Below the pieces are notes generated by a model. It worked only from the letters and a program-made list of their open reading frames with translations, was not told the DNA's origin and ran no database searches. The position numbers were made by a program, and so were the translations under genes. Shown one piece after another: positions 16,983 through 25,746 of a stretch of DNA of 64,000 nucleotides. Numbering within the stretch: the stretch's first letter is position 1; every line of letters starts with the position of its first letter. The stretch is from Hyphomicrobiales bacterium (lineage in GTDB: Bacteria; Pseudomonadota; Alphaproteobacteria; Rhizobiales; Aestuariivirgaceae): assembly GCA_016710435.1 (NCBI GenBank), contig JADJVV010000001.1, positions 2,130,501 through 2,194,500 of the forward strand. Reading direction: 5' to 3'.

Positions 16983-17695
16983 ACAGCTTTGACCCGCGCG
17001 AGAGGCCGCCGCTCATCTCGCTCCGGGGCCTGCGCCGCTTCTATGGTCAGGGCGCGGCCCGCGTGCATGCGCTGGATGGCGTTGATCTTGACATCGCGCC
17101 GGGTGAATTCATCGCCATCATGGGGGCGTCCGGCTCCGGCAAGTCCACCTGCATGAACATCATCGGCTGCCTCGACCGCCCGACAGCAGGGAGCTACGAG
17201 TTCAGCGGCGTGGACGTGACGCGCCTCGACAACGACGGCCGCGCTCTGCTTCGCCGCAACTATCTCGGCTTCGTCTTCCAGGGCTTCAATCTCTTGCCGC
17301 GAACGACAGCACTGGAGAACGTGGAACTGCCACTGGTCTATCGCGGCATGAAGCGCGCCGAACGCGAGCGCCGCGCCGCCGATGCCCTCAAGGCCGTTGG
17401 CCTCGAAGGCCGCGAAAGCCACACGCCGGGCGAACTCTCCGGTGGCCAGCAACAGCGCGTAGCCATTGCCCGCGCCATCGTGACCGATCCGCTGGTGTTG
17501 CTGGCGGACGAACCCACGGGCAACCTCGACTCCGCCCGCAGCCACGAATTGATGAAGCTCGTGACCGACCTCAACACGGCGCGCGGCATCACGGTGATCA
17601 TGGTCACGCATGAAAACGACATTGCCGCCTATGCCGGGCGCAAGGTCGTGTTCGCCGATGGCCGGATCAAGAGCGATGTGAAGGTGGCGGCATGA
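16979..17695 (+). CDS. MacB/LolD-type ABC ATPase
   Basis: The 238-residue nucleotide-binding subunit of the efflux system. Walker A is GASGSGKST, followed by the MacB/LolD-type block MNIIGCLDRPTAG; Q-loop FVFQGFNLLPRTTALENVELP, signature LSGGQQQRVAIARAI, Walker B VLLADEPTGNLD and VTHENDIA are intact. In E. coli MacB this domain is fused to the permease; here it is separate. Four-base overlaps with both neighbours show tight translational coupling. Confidence 0.92.
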   Translation: MNSFDPRERPPLISLRGLRRFYGQGAARVHALDGVDLDIAPGEFIAIMGASGSGKSTCMNIIGCLDRPTAGSYEFSGVDVTRLDNDGRALLRRNYLGFVFQGFNLLPRTTALENVELPLVYRGMKRAERERRAADALKAVGLEGRESHTPGELSGGQQQRVAIARAIVTDPLVLLADEPTGNLDSARSHELMKLVTDLNTARGITVIMVTHENDIAAYAGRKVVFADGRIKSDVKVAA

Positions 17696-18900
17696 TCTGG
17701 GAATCCGTCAAGCTCGCGCTCCGCACCATCCGGCGCAACGTGCTGCGCTCCATCCTCACGCTGCTCGGCATCGTGATCGGCGTGGCGGCGGTGATCGCAC
17801 TCGTCACCATCGGCGAGGGCGCCCAGAGCAAGATGACATCGGAATTGTCAAAGCTTGGCAGCAACATGCTGATCGCCCGCCCCGGCGCCCCCACGCCAGG
17901 TCCGCCCACGGGCGGCGAATCCCGTAGTTTTTCCGAGCGCGATGTGGAAGCGCTCCGCAACGGCCTCACCGGTGTCCGCGCCATGGCGGCGTCCTCCAGC
18001 AAGCAGGTCAAGGTGATCTACGGCACGGCAAGCCAGGACACGCAAGTCACCGGCACCGAGCCGAGTTTCTTCGATACGCAGGACTGGGCCTTCACCTCCG
18101 GTGGCACGTTCAGCGAGTCGGATGCGCGCAGCGGCACCGCCGTGTGCGTGATCGGCGCCACGCTGGTGCGCGAACTCTTCCAGGGCGAAAACCCGCTGGG
18201 CGGTATCATTCGCGTTGGCGCCATGCCCTGCGAGGTGACGGGCACGCTCGCCGCCAAGGGTCAGTCCGCTTTCGGCACCGACCAGGACAATACGGTGGTC
18301 ATGCCGCTCCGCACCTATCAGCGCCGCATCGCAGGTTCGACCCGGATCGCGACCATCGCCGTCTCCGGCATCAATCAGGAGGTCTTGCCCGCGCTGCAAT
18401 CCGCCATGGCGGAAATCCTGCGTGAAACACGCCGCATTGATCCGGGCGAGGAAGACGATTTCACCGTGCGCGACATGACCCAGATCGCCGCCGCCATGTC
18501 GTCCACCACCTCCGTGATGACGGGCTTGCTGGGCGCTGTGGCCGCTGTCAGCCTGCTCGTCGGCGGCATCGGCATCATGAACATCATGCTGGTGTCGGTG
18601 GCGGAACGCACCCGCGAAATCGGCATTCGCCTCGCCATCGGCGCGCGCGCCAACCAGGTGCTGCTGCAATTCCTTGTGGAGGCGATCGTGCTCTGCCTCA
18701 TCGGCGGATTGATCGGGCTAGCGCTGGGTTATGGGCTGGCGGCGCTGGGGGCGCTCCTGCTTGGCATTCCCATGGGCTTCAATGTCACCATGGCCGCCGT
18801 GGCCGTGGTCTTCTCGGCAGTCATCGGCGTGGTGTTCGGCTTCTTCCCCGCCCGCAGCGCCGCCCGCCTCGATCCCATCGAGGCGTTGCGGCACGAGTGA
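17692..18900 (+). CDS. MacB-type ABC permease
   Basis: The 402-residue permease partner. It has one N-terminal transmembrane helix (ILTLLGIVIGVAAVIALVTIG, about 20-40, broken here only by normal family residues), a large periplasmic MacB_PCD domain (about 45-260), then three helices of the FtsX-like domain (TGLLGAVAAVSLLVGGIGIM, LLQFLVEAIVLCLIGGLIGL and the last near 370) with the conserved MLVSVAERTREIGIRLAIGA between them. It completes an adaptor-ATPase-permease operon. The outer-membrane TolC partner is not in the window. Substrate (macrolide, peptide or lipid-like) cannot be told. Confidence 0.92.
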   Translation: MIWESVKLALRTIRRNVLRSILTLLGIVIGVAAVIALVTIGEGAQSKMTSELSKLGSNMLIARPGAPTPGPPTGGESRSFSERDVEALRNGLTGVRAMAASSSKQVKVIYGTASQDTQVTGTEPSFFDTQDWAFTSGGTFSESDARSGTAVCVIGATLVRELFQGENPLGGIIRVGAMPCEVTGTLAAKGQSAFGTDQDNTVVMPLRTYQRRIAGSTRIATIAVSGINQEVLPALQSAMAEILRETRRIDPGEEDDFTVRDMTQIAAAMSSTTSVMTGLLGAVAAVSLLVGGIGIMNIMLVSVAERTREIGIRLAIGARANQVLLQFLVEAIVLCLIGGLIGLALGYGLAALGALLLGIPMGFNVTMAAVAVVFSAVIGVVFGFFPARSAARLDPIEALRHE

Positions 18901-18903
18901 GCC

Positions 18904-19743
18904 CTACCGCCGGCGGCGGATCGCGTCTTCCACGGAGTTGAGCAGGTCGTCACCGGCGTCACCGGATTTGGTGCCCTTGCCGAGCATGTCGTCCAGCGTC
19001 TTGCGGCCCCGTTCAACGCTGGGGGCGGGGGCTGCCCCGCCTCCGCCTGCGCCACCACCCAGGATGTCCTTGAGGATGTCGCCCATCTGGCCGGGGGGCA
19101 TTTGCTTCACGATCACGCGGCCATTCTGCCCGCCCGCGAGAATGTCATTGAGAATGTCCTCCAGCGATCCGCCCGAAGGAGCGGCCCCGCGCGGCTGCGG
19201 GGCAGGGGCGGGCGCAGGCTCCGCCGAGGCGCCACCGCCCAGCACATCCTTCAGGATGTCGCCGATGCCGCCGCCGGACTTGCTCGAAGGCGCAGGCCCG
19301 GATGCCGATCCGCCCCCCAGGATGCCGCCGAGAATGTCACCCAGGCCGCCGCCACTGCCCCCGCCGATCTTCTTGGCCATCTGGCCCATGACGATGGTGG
19401 CAACGATGGGCAACAACTTTTTCAGCACCGCAGCACCGATGCCGGAGTTGAGCGACAGTTGCTGTGCCACCTCGCGGCTCGTGTCCTTGTTGCCGAAGAT
19501 CTGGCCCAGCACATCATCGCCGCGGCCCTTGGCTGCATCGAACGAGACGGAACCCGGATCGTCAAGGGCCGCACCGAAGCCGCCGGTCAGCACCGAGCGC
19601 AGCATGTCCTGCAAGCCTTCCGGCGATTGCGCCTGCTTGCGCACCCCTGCAGCGACGACGGGCACGAGCGCATCAAGCGCCGCCCGCGTCTGTTCATCAT
19701 TGAGGCCGAACTGGCGGCCGATGGCGGAAATATCCATGGTCAT
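18904..19743 (-). CDS. DUF937-like protein with repeated G-D-I-L motifs
   Basis: A 279-residue protein whose first 140 residues resemble DUF937 (MDISAIGRQFGLNDEQTRAA, VLTGG, DDVLGQIFG, LLPIVATIVMGQMAKK). The second half is low-complexity Gly/Pro/Ala linker punctuated by four near-identical motifs: GLGDILGGILGGG, GIGDILKDVLGGG, SLEDILNDILAGG and MGDILKDILGGG. The end is basic (DAIRRRR). DUF937 relates to the YidB group of unknown function. The start overlaps the upstream gene by the four bases ATGA, so the two are translationally coupled. It is the last gene of the tldD-HAD-MATE operon and converges with the macB permease gene. Confidence 0.72.
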   Translation of the reverse strand: MTMDISAIGRQFGLNDEQTRAALDALVPVVAAGVRKQAQSPEGLQDMLRSVLTGGFGAALDDPGSVSFDAAKGRGDDVLGQIFGNKDTSREVAQQLSLNSGIGAAVLKKLLPIVATIVMGQMAKKIGGGSGGGLGDILGGILGGGSASGPAPSSKSGGGIGDILKDVLGGGASAEPAPAPAPQPRGAAPSGGSLEDILNDILAGGQNGRVIVKQMPPGQMGDILKDILGGGAGGGGAAPAPSVERGRKTLDDMLGKGTKSGDAGDDLLNSVEDAIRRRR

Positions 19744-20375
19744 TTTCTCCCGGTCAGAATGTCCTTGAAAATGTCGTCGAGTCCCGGCGTGCGCTTGCGC
19801 CGCCGCGTGGTGGTGCGCCGCCGCGTCGAATAGGTGTAGCGCCGCCGCCGCCGCTTCGGCGCAAGCTGACGTTGCGCGCCCTGCATGAGACCCTTGAGCA
19901 GTGCCGCGATGATGACAGAGATGAGCCCGCCACCGCCGACGGAATCGGCTGCCTGTTGCGGCGTGCCTGACAACTGCACCGCATTGCTCGCGGCCAGCGT
20001 CGCCATCACGGCAGTGGCCGAAAGGGCCGCCGCTTTCTGCTGGCCAGCACCTTCCGCGCCCAGTGCCGACATGGCAGCGCTTTTCGACCCGTAGATTTCA
20101 TCCAGGATCGCCGTGCCATCGGCCTGCGCCTCGCTGCCCGTCATGGCATCCGCATCGTTGAGGTCGGAGCTGTCGCCACCTTCCTCCAGCAGATCGAGCA
20201 GCGCCTCGAAGGCCTCGGCATCGGCGGCGGCCTTCGCCTTCAGCTTCGACGCAATCTCGGGCGCGAAGGAGGCGATGGCGCGGTGTGCTTCGACTTCGGA
20301 GAGGCCGCAGGCCTGTGCGGCATTGGCGTAGTAGCGGCCGCCCTGCGCGGCGGCGAGAATATCAGTGATGGCCAT
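19740..20375 (-). CDS. DUF937-like basic-tailed protein, partner of the next gene
   Basis: A 211-residue protein related to its downstream neighbour. Residues 1-50 look like a DUF937-type helical unit (GGRYYANAAQACGLSEVEAH then APEIASKL); the middle is acidic (LLDLLEEGGDSSDLNDADAM), then a hydrophobic stretch (LISVIIAALLKGLMQGA), then a strongly basic linker (PKRRRRRYTYSTRRRTTTRR). It closes with PGLDDIFKDILTGRK, a fifth version of the motif repeated in the neighbour. It overlaps the MATE gene by 14 bases and the next gene by four. Function unknown; the shared motif suggests that both bind the same partner. Confidence 0.68.
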   Translation of the reverse strand: MAITDILAAAQGGRYYANAAQACGLSEVEAHRAIASFAPEIASKLKAKAAADAEAFEALLDLLEEGGDSSDLNDADAMTGSEAQADGTAILDEIYGSKSAAMSALGAEGAGQQKAAALSATAVMATLAASNAVQLSGTPQQAADSVGGGGLISVIIAALLKGLMQGAQRQLAPKRRRRRYTYSTRRRTTTRRRKRTPGLDDIFKDILTGRK

Positions 20376-21738
20376 GGGCGTGGGAGGTTCCGGATTCCAG
20401 TCTGTTCACAATCCTAGCGGCCACCCATACGGACGCAATGCCAAAAACGATGGAACCCACGCCAATTGCCGCCATCATGCCTTCCACCGCCGCAAGCCTG
20501 CTGCCGACGATGGCGAAGGGAATGGTGCCGAGCGTCGCCTTGCCCCAGTTGAACCAGGTTGAAAGAGCAGGGCGCCCGAGGTTGTTGAACGCCGCGTTGG
20601 CAACAAACTGCGCGCCCGCGAAAGCCCAGGTGATGCCGATCCACGAGCAGAAGAAGATCACGATGGTGCGCGCTTCACCATTGAGGTGGAAGGCCGCGGC
20701 CACATGTTCGCGGAAGGCAAACAGGAGCGCCGATGTGATGAGCGTGTAGACAGCCGCGAACTTCAATCCGTCCCACAGTGTCTGGCGCACGCGGCCAAAA
20801 TCACGCGCGCCGAAATTCTGCCCGATGATGGGACCAACCGCACCCGAGAGCGAGAAGATGATGCCGAACGCCACCGGCACGATGCGTCCGATGATGGCGG
20901 AGGCAGAAACGGCCTCGGTGCCGAAGGGCGCCACCGCATAGGTCGTGTAGGCCACCGTGAAGGGGGTCGCCAGTTGCGTGAGCATCGCCGGAAGCGCAAT
21001 CGACCAGATTGTCCTGAAATCCCGCCGCAGGCCCTTGAGCGAGATGTGATTGAGGAAGCGGTGATGCACCGCGAGGCCGTGAATGCCGAAGGCCAGCGCG
21101 CAGGTGTTGGCGCAGACGTGCGCCACCGCCGCACCCTGGATGCCCCAGCCGAAATGGAAGATCATGATCGGATCGATGACGAGGGTCGCCGCTGCGGAAC
21201 CCAGCGTCACGAACATCGCCCGTGTCGGACTGCCGATGCCGCGCAGGGCGAAGGAGCAGCACACCGCCGTCGCCAGCATGATGAAGCCGGGCGTGAGGAT
21301 GCGGATATAGGACGTTGCCAGCCGCAGCGCCTCGCCCTCCGCGCCGAGGAACCGCATCAGCGGATCGGCGAAGATCGCTGCCAGCAGCGTGTAGGCGCCC
21401 GAGACAACCAGCGTGAAGGTGACGGAACTGGTGGCGAACTCTTTGGCCCGTACGGGATCGCCCGCACCAATATTGCGCGCCACGAGCGCTGCTGCTGCAA
21501 TGCCGATACCAAGGCTCATGGAGAGATTGGCAAAGGAGAGGATGCCCGCAAAGCCGATGGCTGCCGTCACGTTCGTGTCGTTGAGAAGGCTGAGGTAGTA
21601 GAGGTCGGCAAGGTCGGCGCCGAACATGGTCATGAGACCGACGGCACCAGTCATCGTCATGATCACGACATGGCGCATGACGGATCCCGTGAGGAAGATG
21701 GCGCCCCGGCCCGAAGGCTTTGCGGTCGTGTCACTCAC
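20362..21738 (-). CDS. MATE family efflux transporter
   Basis: A 458-residue multidrug/toxin extrusion transporter of the inner membrane, normally driven by H+ or Na+ gradients. Twelve hydrophobic segments can be traced; MATE marks include FGADLADLYYLSLLNDTNVT, the repeated-half pattern of ARNIGAGDPVRAKEFA in the first half and GQNFGARDFGRVRQT in the second, and GIGSPTRAMFVTLGSAAATL. The start codon overlaps the stop of the HAD gene by four bases. The operon position between a phosphatase and two DUF937-like proteins gives no substrate. Confidence 0.93.
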   Translation of the reverse strand: MSDTTAKPSGRGAIFLTGSVMRHVVIMTMTGAVGLMTMFGADLADLYYLSLLNDTNVTAAIGFAGILSFANLSMSLGIGIAAAALVARNIGAGDPVRAKEFATSSVTFTLVVSGAYTLLAAIFADPLMRFLGAEGEALRLATSYIRILTPGFIMLATAVCCSFALRGIGSPTRAMFVTLGSAAATLVIDPIMIFHFGWGIQGAAVAHVCANTCALAFGIHGLAVHHRFLNHISLKGLRRDFRTIWSIALPAMLTQLATPFTVAYTTYAVAPFGTEAVSASAIIGRIVPVAFGIIFSLSGAVGPIIGQNFGARDFGRVRQTLWDGLKFAAVYTLITSALLFAFREHVAAAFHLNGEARTIVIFFCSWIGITWAFAGAQFVANAAFNNLGRPALSTWFNWGKATLGTIPFAIVGSRLAAVEGMMAAIGVGSIVFGIASVWVAARIVNRLESGTSHAHGHH

Positions 21739-22355
21739 AGCTCAAACCCCAAGCGGCGCCCCTCGTCCACCAGCAGGGCGGGGTTGCGATAGTGATGCGC
21801 GGTGAGGCCCGCGATGCGCGCGCCCTCCACATTGGATTTCTTGTCGTCGATGAACCAGCACTCCGCCGCCTGGCGGCCCAGCGACTCCACCAGCTTCACG
21901 AAGCTCTTGGGGTCCGGTTTCTTGGTGCCGAATTCATAGGAGCAGAAGCGGTTGGGAAAGATCAGGGCCGCTTCCGGCAGCAGGCGGTGCAGGTTGTTTT
22001 TCACGATGGGCCCGTTGTTGGTGTAGATCGCCACGTCGGCTTGCGCCTTGAGCAGCGCTGCGACAACCAGCACTTCGCTGTTGGCGGTCATGGCGTGGCG
22101 GCGGGCATCCACCCATTCCGTTTCGCTGATCGGATAACCGAGCCGCGCCCCGAACTCCTGCAGGTACCCCGCCGGATCCGGATAGTCGCCCGCATCCGCG
22201 GCTTCCTCGAAGCCTGAATCCCACAGGGCGGCGCGCACGTCGCGCGCCGTGGTGTTGGCCAGCGCCGCAAGAAACCGCAGCCGCCGCCCAAGGTCGTAGT
22301 GGCAGAGCACGTCATCCATGTCGAAGATGACGAAGGAAGGGCGTGCTGCAGTCAC
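21735..22355 (-). CDS. HAD-superfamily hydrolase, subfamily IA
   Basis: A 206-residue cytosolic phosphatase-like protein. I choose the GTG at 22355 (TAARPSFVIFDMDD follows), four bases after the tldD stop; longer ATG starts would run into tldD. HAD motif I is FVIFDMDDVLCHYD, with the nucleophile in D-M-D; motif II is IYTNNG (threonine of the usual S/T); motif III is the lysine of GTKKPDPKSF; motif IV is CWFIDDKKSNVEGA. A helical cap sits between motifs I and II. The substrate is unknown, probably a small phosphorylated metabolite. Confidence 0.85.
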   Translation of the reverse strand: MTAARPSFVIFDMDDVLCHYDLGRRLRFLAALANTTARDVRAALWDSGFEEAADAGDYPDPAGYLQEFGARLGYPISETEWVDARRHAMTANSEVLVVAALLKAQADVAIYTNNGPIVKNNLHRLLPEAALIFPNRFCSYEFGTKKPDPKSFVKLVESLGRQAAECWFIDDKKSNVEGARIAGLTAHHYRNPALLVDEGRRLGFEL

Positions 22356-22359
22356 GTGC

Positions 22360-23778
22360 CTATGCCGCCTTTGTGCCGCCGACGGTGAGGCCGTTGATGC
22401 GCAGTGTCGGCTGTCCCACGCCCACGGGAACACCCTGGCCGTTCTTGCCGCAGGTGCCGATGCCCTTGTCGAGTGCGAGGTCGTTGCCCACCATGGAGAT
22501 CTTCTTCAGCGCTTCGGCCCCCGCACCGATCAGGATGGCGCCGCGCACCGGACGCGTCAGCTTGCCATCCTCGATCATGTAGGCTTCCGTCACGGTGAAG
22601 ACAAACTTGCCAGAGGTGATATCCACCTGTCCGCCGCCAAAGGACTTGGCAAACAGGCCTGTCTTCATCGAGGCCAGGATTTCCTCCGGCGTGCGTTTGC
22701 CGTTCAGCATGTATGTGTTGGTCATGCGCGGCATCGGCGCATGGGCATAGGACTGGCGGCGACCGTTGCCGGTGGGCGCTACACCCATCAGCCGCGCATT
22801 CATGCGGTCCTGCATGTAGCCGACGAGCACGCCATTCTCGATCAGTGTCGTGCAATGCGACGGCGTTCCCTCGTCGTCGATGGTGATGGAACCGCGCCGG
22901 TCTGGCAGCGTCCCGTCATCGACGACGGTCACGTCATCGGCGGCAATCTTCTGGCCCATCAGGCCGGCGAAGGCGGAAGTGCCCTTGCGGTTGAAGTCGC
23001 CTTCAAGTCCATGGCCGATCGCCTCATGGAGCAGGATGCCGGGCCAGCCGGGACCGAGCAGCACGTCCATCTCGCCCGCAGGTGCATCGCCTGCCTCCAG
23101 CGCCACCATGGCCTGCCGGTAGGCCTCCCGCGCCGATGCCTGCCAGCGCTCTTCCGTGAGATAGGAGGCTGGAAGCGCCCGCCCGCCGAAGCCGTCGCTG
23201 CCCTGGCCCTGCTTCACGCCGTTGTCGGTGGTGACGGACACATTGAAGCGGAGCAGGGGGCGGATGTCGCGGAACAACTCGCCATCGGGCCTGACGATGG
23301 TGACGTCCTGGAAATCCGTGCCGATGGAAACCGAGACCTGCCGCACCCGCGTATCGAGCCCCCGCGTGAAGGCATCGACCTTCTGCAGCAGCGCAACCTT
23401 GTCGGCGAAATCCAGCACATCCGCCGGATTGAAATCGCCATAGAGCTTGCGGTTGCTGCGCTGGGGAGCCGCACTCACATTGCGGCTGCGGCCATGGCGC
23501 AGGATTGTTTCCACCGTCTCGCCGGCCCGGCGCAGCGCCGCAGGCGAAAGGTCGGAGGAATGGGCGTAGGCCGCTGTTTCTCCGCTCACGGCCCTGAGGC
23601 CGAAGCCCTGGCCGTCGTCGCTGGCGGCGGACTTCAGCTTGCCGTCATCAAAGACCAGGCTTTCGCTCTGGCGCTTCTCGATGAACAACTCGCCATCATC
23701 CGCCTTGGCCAGCACCTCCTGCGTGGTGCGCTGGGCCTCTGCGAGGGAAAGGTCGCCAATGGCGTCGAGAGTGGGCAT
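22360..23778 (-). CDS. tldD: metalloprotease TldD
   Basis: TldD with its partner TldE forms a zinc protease that degrades unfolded peptides and matures microcin B17 in E. coli. From the ATG at 23778 (MPTLDAIGDLSLA) it has 472 residues, a normal length. The zinc motif is HEAIGH in ILLHEAIGHGLEGDFNRKG; the family C-terminal block KNGQGVPVGVGQPTLRINGLTVGG is complete. It heads a five-gene operon (tldD, HAD, MATE and two DUF937-like genes) with spacings of 4, -4, -14 and -4 bases. The tldE/pmbA partner is not in the window. Confidence 0.95.
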   Translation of the reverse strand: MPTLDAIGDLSLAEAQRTTQEVLAKADDGELFIEKRQSESLVFDDGKLKSAASDDGQGFGLRAVSGETAAYAHSSDLSPAALRRAGETVETILRHGRSRNVSAAPQRSNRKLYGDFNPADVLDFADKVALLQKVDAFTRGLDTRVRQVSVSIGTDFQDVTIVRPDGELFRDIRPLLRFNVSVTTDNGVKQGQGSDGFGGRALPASYLTEERWQASAREAYRQAMVALEAGDAPAGEMDVLLGPGWPGILLHEAIGHGLEGDFNRKGTSAFAGLMGQKIAADDVTVVDDGTLPDRRGSITIDDEGTPSHCTTLIENGVLVGYMQDRMNARLMGVAPTGNGRRQSYAHAPMPRMTNTYMLNGKRTPEEILASMKTGLFAKSFGGGQVDITSGKFVFTVTEAYMIEDGKLTRPVRGAILIGAGAEALKKISMVGNDLALDKGIGTCGKNGQGVPVGVGQPTLRINGLTVGGTKAA

Positions 23779-23830
23779 GGGGCAAAGTTCCTGACGAGGC
23801 TGCAGTTTGAACCCGTTACATAATGAGAAA

Positions 23831-23854
23831 GGCCCGGACCTTCCAGTCCGGGCC
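23831..23854 (-). terminator. stem-loop after the IalB-like gene
   Basis: GGCCCGGAC (23831-23839) pairs perfectly with GTCCGGGCC (23846-23854) around a six-base loop. Read on the minus strand it is followed by TTTCTCATT, so it probably ends the IalB-like transcript and insulates tldD from it. Confidence 0.65.
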
Positions 23855-23881
23855 TGTTCGGAAATGAGCGGAGCAGATGAA

Positions 23882-24550
23882 TTAGTGCTTGTCGAGTTCG
23901 GCGAGCGCCGCGCCGAAACCTTCAAGCGAGATGTTGATGGGGAAGCCGTTGCCGGGGCGGTCGTAGAGATAGAAGGTGGACTTGCCGCCCTTCTTGAACT
24001 TGCCCAGCGTATCGGCCGACATTTCACCCATGGCTTCGCAGATGGGCGGCAGGCAGCGGGTGAACACGAGGCGCGACGGCAGCGCCGTGCCATCGATCTC
24101 CACCGGAATGCCGGTAGGAAGGTAGACGCCCACAGGCGTCATGATGCGCATGAAGAGCGCCGACTTGTCGCCGCGCTTTACCTTGTTGACGATCACCGAG
24201 AGGCCGACCTTGGCATTCTTGTCGCTCTTGGCCTGCTGGGTCATGCCGCAGGCCTTGCCGGGAGCAGCACCGCCGGCATCGGCAGGATCGGCCGGAGCCT
24301 CGGCGCATTGCACCCCCCAGGCGCCGAAGGTGCCGATGTTCTCAACCTTGGGCATCGGGCGCTTGCCGGCCTGTGCCGGAGGAGCGTTCTTGCGGGGACC
24401 GAGGCCCGCCGGCGGCAGTGGCTGCCCGTCGCTCTTTCCCGCATCCGGCTGGGCGGCAGGATCGTCCTGCGCCACGGCCTGATTCGCGTGGGGGAGGATC
24501 ATCAGGGAGGAGGCCAGTGCGGCCAGCGCGAATACTCGGGTGATTCTCAC
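23882..24550 (-). CDS. invasion-associated locus B (IalB) family periplasmic protein
   Basis: A 222-residue exported protein. I choose the GTG at 24550, which gives a clean signal peptide (RITRVFALAALASSLMILPH, cleavage near AVAQD). A Pro/Ala-rich spacer (about 30-65) leads to the IalB domain: the opening FGAWGVQCAEAP and the paired cysteines with CGMTQ, VFTRCLPPICEAMGEM fit the disulfide-bearing fold. IalB of Bartonella aids erythrocyte invasion, but family members are widespread in free-living alphaproteobacteria with undefined roles. A single gene between a terminator and the ctaC promoter region. Confidence 0.82.
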   Translation of the reverse strand: MRITRVFALAALASSLMILPHANQAVAQDDPAAQPDAGKSDGQPLPPAGLGPRKNAPPAQAGKRPMPKVENIGTFGAWGVQCAEAPADPADAGGAAPGKACGMTQQAKSDKNAKVGLSVIVNKVKRGDKSALFMRIMTPVGVYLPTGIPVEIDGTALPSRLVFTRCLPPICEAMGEMSADTLGKFKKGGKSTFYLYDRPGNGFPINISLEGFGAALAELDKH

Positions 24551-24743
24551 GTAAAACGGTCCTTTATCAGATACAGGGGGCGCTCTTAGCCCCGGCGGTT
24601 GGGGCTGGCAAGCTGCCTTGAGGCTGCCGGAAACGGCGGCTTTCCGGTGCAAATGCGGCAGAAATCCGGCCTGCGATCAAGTCCCCGCCGTGAATGACGT
24701 TTTGCCGCGCCCGGTCCTGTTGCCGCAGCCAAGGGAATGTGGT

Positions 24744-24757
24744 TGATCTAGATCAAA
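24744..24757. promoter_or_regulatory. FNR/FixK-type box upstream of ctaC
   Basis: TTGATCTAGATCAA is a perfect palindrome of the form TTGAT-N4-ATCAA, the consensus of FNR, FixK and FnrL. It ends 74 bases before the ctaC start. The enclosing gap 24551-24831 holds otherwise only a short stem (AGCCCC 24588-24593 with GGGGCT 24601-24606) and no gene. The site implies oxygen control of the low-affinity aa3 oxidase, either repression when oxygen falls or activation. Confidence 0.75.
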
Positions 24758-24831
24758 CCGCTTTCGGGACGGATTGTTTTCGCTTGATCGAGACGCTCCA
24801 AACCCGGGATCCATGTGAGGGCACATTTGAA

Positions 24832-25716
24832 ATGATGAAGACTGCGAAATTCGCACTGACGCTGCTTGCGCTTGCCGCAGCGCCAACCTTGGCGCAGGCC
24901 GCCGCCGGCCATGCCGAACCCTGGCAGATCGGTTTCCAGGACGCAGTCACGCCCGTGGCGGAAAGCATCCATTTCTTCCACAACTACCTGCTGGTGCCGA
25001 TCACGGTCATCATCGCCCTGTTCGTCCTGGCGCTGCTCATCATCGTGATGGTGAAGTTCAACGCCAAGGCCAACCCGGTGCCGTCGAAGACGACCCACAA
25101 TGCGGTTCTCGAAGTGGCGTGGACGGTGATCCCGGTCCTCATTCTCGTGGCGATTGCCATTCCCTCCTTCCGCCTCCTCTATTTCCAGCGTGACATTCCC
25201 CAGGCCGACATCACCATCAAGGCCATCGGCAACCCCGGCTGGAACTGGACCTACCAGTATCCCGACCTCGGCGTGGACGAGGGCGGCGAACCCAAGGTGA
25301 GCTTCACCGCCTCGCTGCTGCCGGAAGCCGACGCCAAGGCCGCCAACAAGCCTTACCTGCTGGCAACGGACGTTCCCGTGGTCGTTCCCGTCAACAAGAC
25401 GGTGAAGATGATCATCACCGCCGATCCCGCCGGCATCATCCATGCCTGGACCATCCCGTCCTTCGGCATGAAGATCGACGCCATTCCCGGCCGCCTGAAC
25501 GAAGACTGGTTCCGCGCCGAGAAGGAAGGCACCTACTACGGCCAGTGCTCCGAGCTTTGCGGCAAGGACCACGCCTTCATGCCGATCGAACTGCACGTCG
25601 TCTCCGAGGCCGACTACAAGGCCTGGACCGAAAAGGTGCAGACGGCGAGCGTGGAAGAGGCCCGCGACTTCCTGTTCGCCATGCTGCAGGCCAAGGGCCA
25701 GCTGGCCACCAACTGA
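24832..25716 (+). CDS. ctaC: cytochrome c oxidase subunit II
   Basis: Subunit II carries the CuA centre that accepts electrons from cytochrome c at the periplasmic face. From the ATG at 24832 the 294-residue precursor has a signal peptide (KFALTLLALAAAPTLAQA), two transmembrane helices (about 45-70 and 90-112, with VAWTVIPVLILVAIAIPSF), and a cupredoxin domain. CuA ligands are clear: GIIHAWTIPSFGMK (histidine) and YYGQCSELCGKDHAFM (C-x3-C-x3-H-x2-M). The aromatic electron-entry patch GNPGWNWTYQYP is also present. It leads the oxidase locus. Confidence 0.97.
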   Translation: MMKTAKFALTLLALAAAPTLAQAAAGHAEPWQIGFQDAVTPVAESIHFFHNYLLVPITVIIALFVLALLIIVMVKFNAKANPVPSKTTHNAVLEVAWTVIPVLILVAIAIPSFRLLYFQRDIPQADITIKAIGNPGWNWTYQYPDLGVDEGGEPKVSFTASLLPEADAKAANKPYLLATDVPVVVPVNKTVKMIITADPAGIIHAWTIPSFGMKIDAIPGRLNEDWFRAEKEGTYYGQCSELCGKDHAFMPIELHVVSEADYKAWTEKVQTASVEEARDFLFAMLQAKGQLATN

Positions 25717-25746
25717 TATTCATTTTTCCGAGAGGCTAGAAAACAA

